This document shows positions 60,821-64,000 of a stretch of 64,000 nt of DNA, piece after piece. Origin of the DNA: Cohnella rhizosphaerae (lineage in GTDB: Bacteria > Bacillota > Bacilli > Paenibacillales > Paenibacillaceae); NCBI RefSeq assembly GCF_029525575.1, contig NZ_JAPDIA010000008.1, positions 1,550,001 through 1,614,000 of the forward strand. The letters run 5' to 3'. The translations under genes were made by a program, and so were the position numbers. The notes beneath the pieces are model-generated. The model did no database searches, was not told where the DNA came from, and worked only from the letters and a program-made list of their open reading frames with translations. The number at the start of each line of letters is the position of its first letter. The stretch's first letter is position 1.

Positions 60821-61714
60821 TCATGCCGTTGAACGCGCGAACAGCTCGCGAGCGAGCGCGATCCACGCCTTCGCTGCGAGCGGCAGGTAGCCTTCCCGCC
60901 GCCATGCCATGACCAGCCGCCAAGGCAGTCCGGGCGGCGCCAGCTCGACGGCCCGCACGCGCTCCGGACGGAGCTGGGCGCAGATCGTCGCGGGCAGCAG
61001 GGCGATGCCGAGCCCTTCCCCAACCATCTGCCCGATGAAGTCCCACTGTGAGCTCTCCGCGACGATATTCGGCTTGTAGCCCGCGGTCCGGCAAGCGTCC
61101 ATGATCCGTCCGTGCAGCGCGAAGTCCGCGCGGAAGAGGACAAACGGCTCGTCAGCCAGCTCGGCCAGCGCGAGCGACGGCCTGTCGGCCAACCGGTGCC
61201 CCGCGGGAAGCACGACCTGCATGCGATCGTCGATGACGGTGAACGAATCGTAAAATCGGTCGTCGGTCGGCGTCAGCAGGACGCCGACGTCCAGCAAGCC
61301 GGCGCGCAAATCTCCGTCCAATCGATTGGCGCCCGATTCGGACAGACGGATCGCGACGCCCGGATACTGTCTTTTGTATTCGCCGACGACGGCCGGAAAA
61401 AAATGAGACCCTGCCATCGGGGGCAGACCGAGCCGAAGCGTGCCCTGGCGCAGCTCGGACAGGTCCGCCAGCTCCCGATGCAGCGCGTCCATTTGCGAGA
61501 GGATCGGTCCCCCGTAGCGAAGGACCGCCTCTCCCGCTTCGGTCAGCTTCGGCCGCTTGCCTTCCCGGCTGAACAGCAGCACGCCGAGCTCCTCCTCCAG
61601 TTGAATGACCGTCTTGCTGAGCGTCGGCTGCGCGATATGAAGCGCGTCCGCCGCCAGCGTGAAGCTTCCCCGCTTCGCGATTTCCGCGACGGCCTCCAGA
61701 TGCCGGATATCCAT
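60821..61714 (-). CDS. LysR-family regulator of cidAB (CidR/YwbI-like)
   Basis: 297 residues from ATG 61714 (SD GAGAGGTG); the 308-residue frame from 61747 adds sequence without a site. N-terminal winged HTH: MDIRHLEAVAEIAKRGSFTL, AADALHIAQPTLSKTVIQLE. C-terminal LysR effector domain: RQGTLRLGLPPMAGSHFFPA, DRMQVVLPAGHRLADRP, EGLGIALLPATICAQLRPER. Divergent from cidAB with a 113-base shared region, the same layout as ywbI-ywbHG of Bacillus, where acetate or overflow metabolism is the signal. Confidence 0.92.
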   Translation of the reverse strand: MDIRHLEAVAEIAKRGSFTLAADALHIAQPTLSKTVIQLEEELGVLLFSREGKRPKLTEAGEAVLRYGGPILSQMDALHRELADLSELRQGTLRLGLPPMAGSHFFPAVVGEYKRQYPGVAIRLSESGANRLDGDLRAGLLDVGVLLTPTDDRFYDSFTVIDDRMQVVLPAGHRLADRPSLALAELADEPFVLFRADFALHGRIMDACRTAGYKPNIVAESSQWDFIGQMVGEGLGIALLPATICAQLRPERVRAVELAPPGLPWRLVMAWRREGYLPLAAKAWIALARELFARSTA

Positions 61715-61827
61715 AATGACACCTCTCTCATAGCCATTTGGAATCATTGCTATTCTAAATATTCATTTTACCTATGATTTCCCCAAACGTATACTGATTT
61801 TACGCACAGGACAAGGAGCATTGAAAG

Positions 61828-62209
61828 ATGAGAGTTAATAAGATCGTTAAAACGGCGCTTCAAGTCGGCCTTCTCGTCGCATTGTCCCGCGCATCGGATC
61901 TGACGGCCGAAGCGCTCCGGCTGCCGATTCCAGGCAGCATCCTGGGGCTGCTCGCGCTGTTCGCGCTGCTCGAGCTCAACGTCGTGAAGCTCGCCTGGAT
62001 CGAGCTTGGCGCGGAATGGCTCGTCGCGCAGATGCTGCTCTTTTTTCGTCCCCGCCACGGTCGGGATCGTTCGCTACAAGGCGTTGATCGAGCGCAGCGG
62101 CCCCGCGATGCTCGCCACGATTCTGCTGAGCACGGCCGTCGTCATGGCGATCGCGGGCTGGACCGGCGAGCGTTCGGGCAAGGCAAGCCGCCAAGAGGCG
62201 TCATCGTGA
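61828..62209 (+). CDS. cidA: CidA/LrgA-family holin-like protein, frameshifted
   Basis: About 126 residues from ATG 61828. Four membrane helices: IVKTALQVGLLVALSRASDL, LPIPGSILGLLALFALLELN, WLVAQMLLFFVPATVGIVRY, MLATILLSTAVVMAIAGWTG. After LLF six T (62040-62046) shift the frame; five T restores FVPATVGIVRYKALIE. CidA proteins oligomerise in the membrane, act like holins and influence murein hydrolase activity, cell death and acetate/pyruvate export. Its stop overlaps the cidB start. Confidence 0.92.
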
Positions 62210-62883
62210 TGGCGCTCGTATGGCCGGCGTTCACCGTCCTCGTCTACTATTGTTCGAAACGATTGTACGCGCGCGCGCGAAAGCTGTATTTGACGCCGCT
62301 CGTCGTCACGCCAGCCGTCGTCATCTGCGCGCTGCTGCTGAGCGGCGCCTCTTGCGACGCCTTCGACAGCGGCGCGCACTGGATCGGAGAGATGATCGGT
62401 CCGGCGACGATCTCGCTCGCCGTCACGCTGCGCAAGCAGATGCACATCCTGAAAAAGCATGCGCGCGCCATCCTCGCGGGCGTGACCGCAGGCGGACTCG
62501 CGGCCGTCGCCGTCTCCGCCGGGCTCGCCCGCCTGTTCGGCTTGGCGGCGCCGATCGCGGACAGCCTGGCGCCCAAGTCGGCGACGACGCCGGTCGCCCT
62601 GTCCGTCTCCGACGCGCTCGGAGGGGTGCCGACGATCACCGCAGTCGCCACGCTGGCGACGGGCCTGACGGGCATGCTCGTCGGTCCTCTGCTCGTGCGC
62701 CTGATGCGCATCCGCAGCTCCGTCGGACGGGGCATTCTGCTCGGCACCGCCGCGCATTCGGCAGGGATCGCCAAAGCGTTCGAATACGACGCCGATGCCG
62801 GCGCCTGCGCGGGCATCGCGATGGTATGCACCGCATTCGTGACGCTTTGCGCCGCGGCTCCGATCGTTTCGCTGTTCGGGTGA
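62209..62883 (+). CDS. cidB: CidB/LrgB-family membrane protein
   Basis: 224 residues from ATG 62209, overlapping the cidA stop (TGATG). LrgB family: LVWPAFTVLVYYCSKRLYAR, PLVVTPAVVICALLLSGASC, WIGEMIGPATISLAVTLRKQ, GLAAPIADSLAPKSATTPVALSVSDALGG-type core, VPTITAVATLATGLTGMLVG, and GTAAHSAGIAKAFEYD. It works with CidA. The overlapping stop and start imply coupled translation. The antiparallel long frame here is only a GC shadow. Confidence 0.93.
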   Translation: MALVWPAFTVLVYYCSKRLYARARKLYLTPLVVTPAVVICALLLSGASCDAFDSGAHWIGEMIGPATISLAVTLRKQMHILKKHARAILAGVTAGGLAAVAVSAGLARLFGLAAPIADSLAPKSATTPVALSVSDALGGVPTITAVATLATGLTGMLVGPLLVRLMRIRSSVGRGILLGTAAHSAGIAKAFEYDADAGACAGIAMVCTAFVTLCAAAPIVSLFG

Positions 62884-62887
62884 CCGT

Positions 62888-64000
62888 TCAGTCGGACGCC
62901 CCGGTGCCGGCCTTCGGCGTCCTTGCGGACCCGACGAACCGCATGACGATGTACAGCCCAAGAAAGCCGGCCATGATCAGCGCGGAGTATACGTACATAC
63001 GGCTATATCCCGTATGGGCGGCGATCGCGCCGAGCAGAACCGCCCCCAGCGCGACGCCGAGGTCGGTCGAATTGTAGAACATGCTATTGGCGAAGCCATG
63101 CCGTTCCCGCGGCGTGCTGCGCAGCATCCAGGCCTGCAGCGTCGGCTGGATCGCGCCGAAGCCGAGCCCGTACAGCAGCGCCGCGGCGACGAGCTGCGGC
63201 ATGCCGGTCGCGCCCGACAGCACGAGCATGCTGGCCAGCACGCAGGCGGCGGCCGGAATCAAGACGGCCGCATGTCCCCTGCGGTCGAAGATGCGTCCCG
63301 CGATCGGCCGAACGAGGATAACGGTGATGGCGTTAAACAGGAAAAACAATCCGACCTGCGCGATATGGACGCTCTCCCCGAACAAAGCGATGAAGCTGAG
63401 CAGGCCGCTGTACGTAACGGACAGCAGCATATTCAATAGCGCCGGAAAAAATAGCGGCGCGATTCCGTTGCTGGACGCGGCCGCAGCCGAACCGGCGGAC
63501 GCCGGACGCTTTCCGGCCGCGGTATCGAATTTAGCGGCTGCCCGGGCCCGTTACCGTCTGCCGGCGATTTCTTTTTTCGCCGCGAACGGCCCCGGACAGC
63601 ACGAGGACGCCCGCGGACAAGGCCGCCGCCGCGGCGCCCGACAGCGTCAGAGCGGGAAATCCGAGTCCTTTCATCAAATTCATGCCGATCATCGGTCCGA
63701 ACGACATCGCAAGACTCGTGGACAGCCCGAAATAGCCGATGCCTTCGCCGATACGGTCCTGCGGGATGATCCGCGCCACGAGCGTAGGCACGATCGTGCT
63801 CGCCGTGCCGAACCCGACGCCGTACAGCACGCGAAAGACGATCAGGGAACCGACCGTGTATGCGTAAGCGCACAGAAACGTCATGATCACGGCAAGCGCG
63901 AGCCCTGCGTAAAGCAATGCGGCGCGGCCCATCCTCGGCATGAGCGCCGCCGTCGCGAAGCGGCTCGCGATCGCGGCCAGCGCGAACGTCGCCGTCACGA
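62888..64000 (-). CDS. MFS transporter, 5' end outside window, frameshifted
   Basis: Runs in from the window end. First part: ASRFATAALMPRMGRAALLY, VFRVLYGVGFGTASTIVPTL, GEGIGYFGLSTSLAMSFGPM. Second part after a frame change between about 63530 and 63590 (A-rich GGCGAAAAAAGAAATC and a GGGCCCGGGC block): NGIAPLFFPALLNMLLSVTY, VRPIAGRIFDRRGHAAVLIP, LLYGLGFGAIQPTLQAWMLR. These are MFS helices, with RPxxGRxxDRxG as the loop 8-9 motif. Typical length (about 400) would place the start just past the edge. Substrate unknown; drug or metabolite efflux is usual. Converges on cidB. Confidence 0.85.

Overview
The window looks like chromosome from a GC-rich, endospore-forming Gram-positive of the family Paenibacillaceae, with Cohnella or Paenibacillus the best guess. 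The pointers are a gerP spore-germination operon with a sigma-K-like promoter, a YjcZ-type sporulation peptide, a T-box-controlled metG, a YfiT/BstA-type bacillithiol enzyme, a glgBCDA glycogen operon with a GlgC/GlgD pair, a YwaC-type small alarmone synthetase and a ywbI-ywbHG-like cidR/cidAB locus. No rRNA or tRNA gene and no prophage was seen.

Layout. 1-2.6 kb: metG (3' end outside the window), its T-box leader, yidD and a small membrane protein. 2.6-5.4 kb: an Hsp20-like gene divergent from gerPABCDE, then yjcZ. 5.4-10.5 kb: a PucR-type regulator, a 1.97-kb group II intron and an IS110-family element side by side. 10.6-20 kb: a zinc-ribbon protein, a DUF1361 membrane protein and the glycogen operon glgB-glgC-glgD-glgA plus an intracellular GH15 glucoamylase. 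20-29 kb: a chemoreceptor, L-arabinose isomerase under an AraR-like double operator, a GH42 beta-galactosidase divergent from an AraC regulator, and KDG kinase with KDPG aldolase. 29-38 kb: a lipoprotein, a heterodimeric ABC exporter, lipoate ligase lplJ, an aldo/keto reductase, a dense block of short palindromic repeats, a nucleotidyltransferase-like gene and an RluA-type pseudouridine synthase. 38-46 kb: purine-nucleoside salvage (BMP lipoprotein, ABC ATPase, two permeases, nucleoside hydrolase, adenosine deaminase). 46-55 kb: alarmone synthetase, TerC, YfiT, a stand-alone LytTR protein with a cre site, RNase H, aldo/keto reductase, phosphoglycerate mutase, SulP transporter, a Gfo/Idh/MocA dehydrogenase and one unrecognised ORF. 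55-64 kb: uracil permease, YneQ-like protein, a six-PAS hybrid histidine kinase, cidR/cidAB and an MFS transporter cut by the window end.

The genes describe a plant-polysaccharide-feeding, glycogen-storing, sporulating soil bacterium: arabinose, galactoside and hexuronate-type catabolism feed central metabolism, glycogen is built by GlgBCDA and probably reopened by the GH15 enzyme, and nucleosides are imported and split.

About seventeen genes carry one or two frameshifts, nearly all at a homopolymer of 5-8 bases and most fitting one extra base. The flanking frames are otherwise intact, so I treat these as likely sequence errors, mark each, and annotate the whole gene span. The most unusual non-coding content is the repeat block at 35.88-36.35 kb, a 187-bp dispersed repeat present at 21.6 and 56.6 kb, and the mobile-element pair at 7-10.5 kb.
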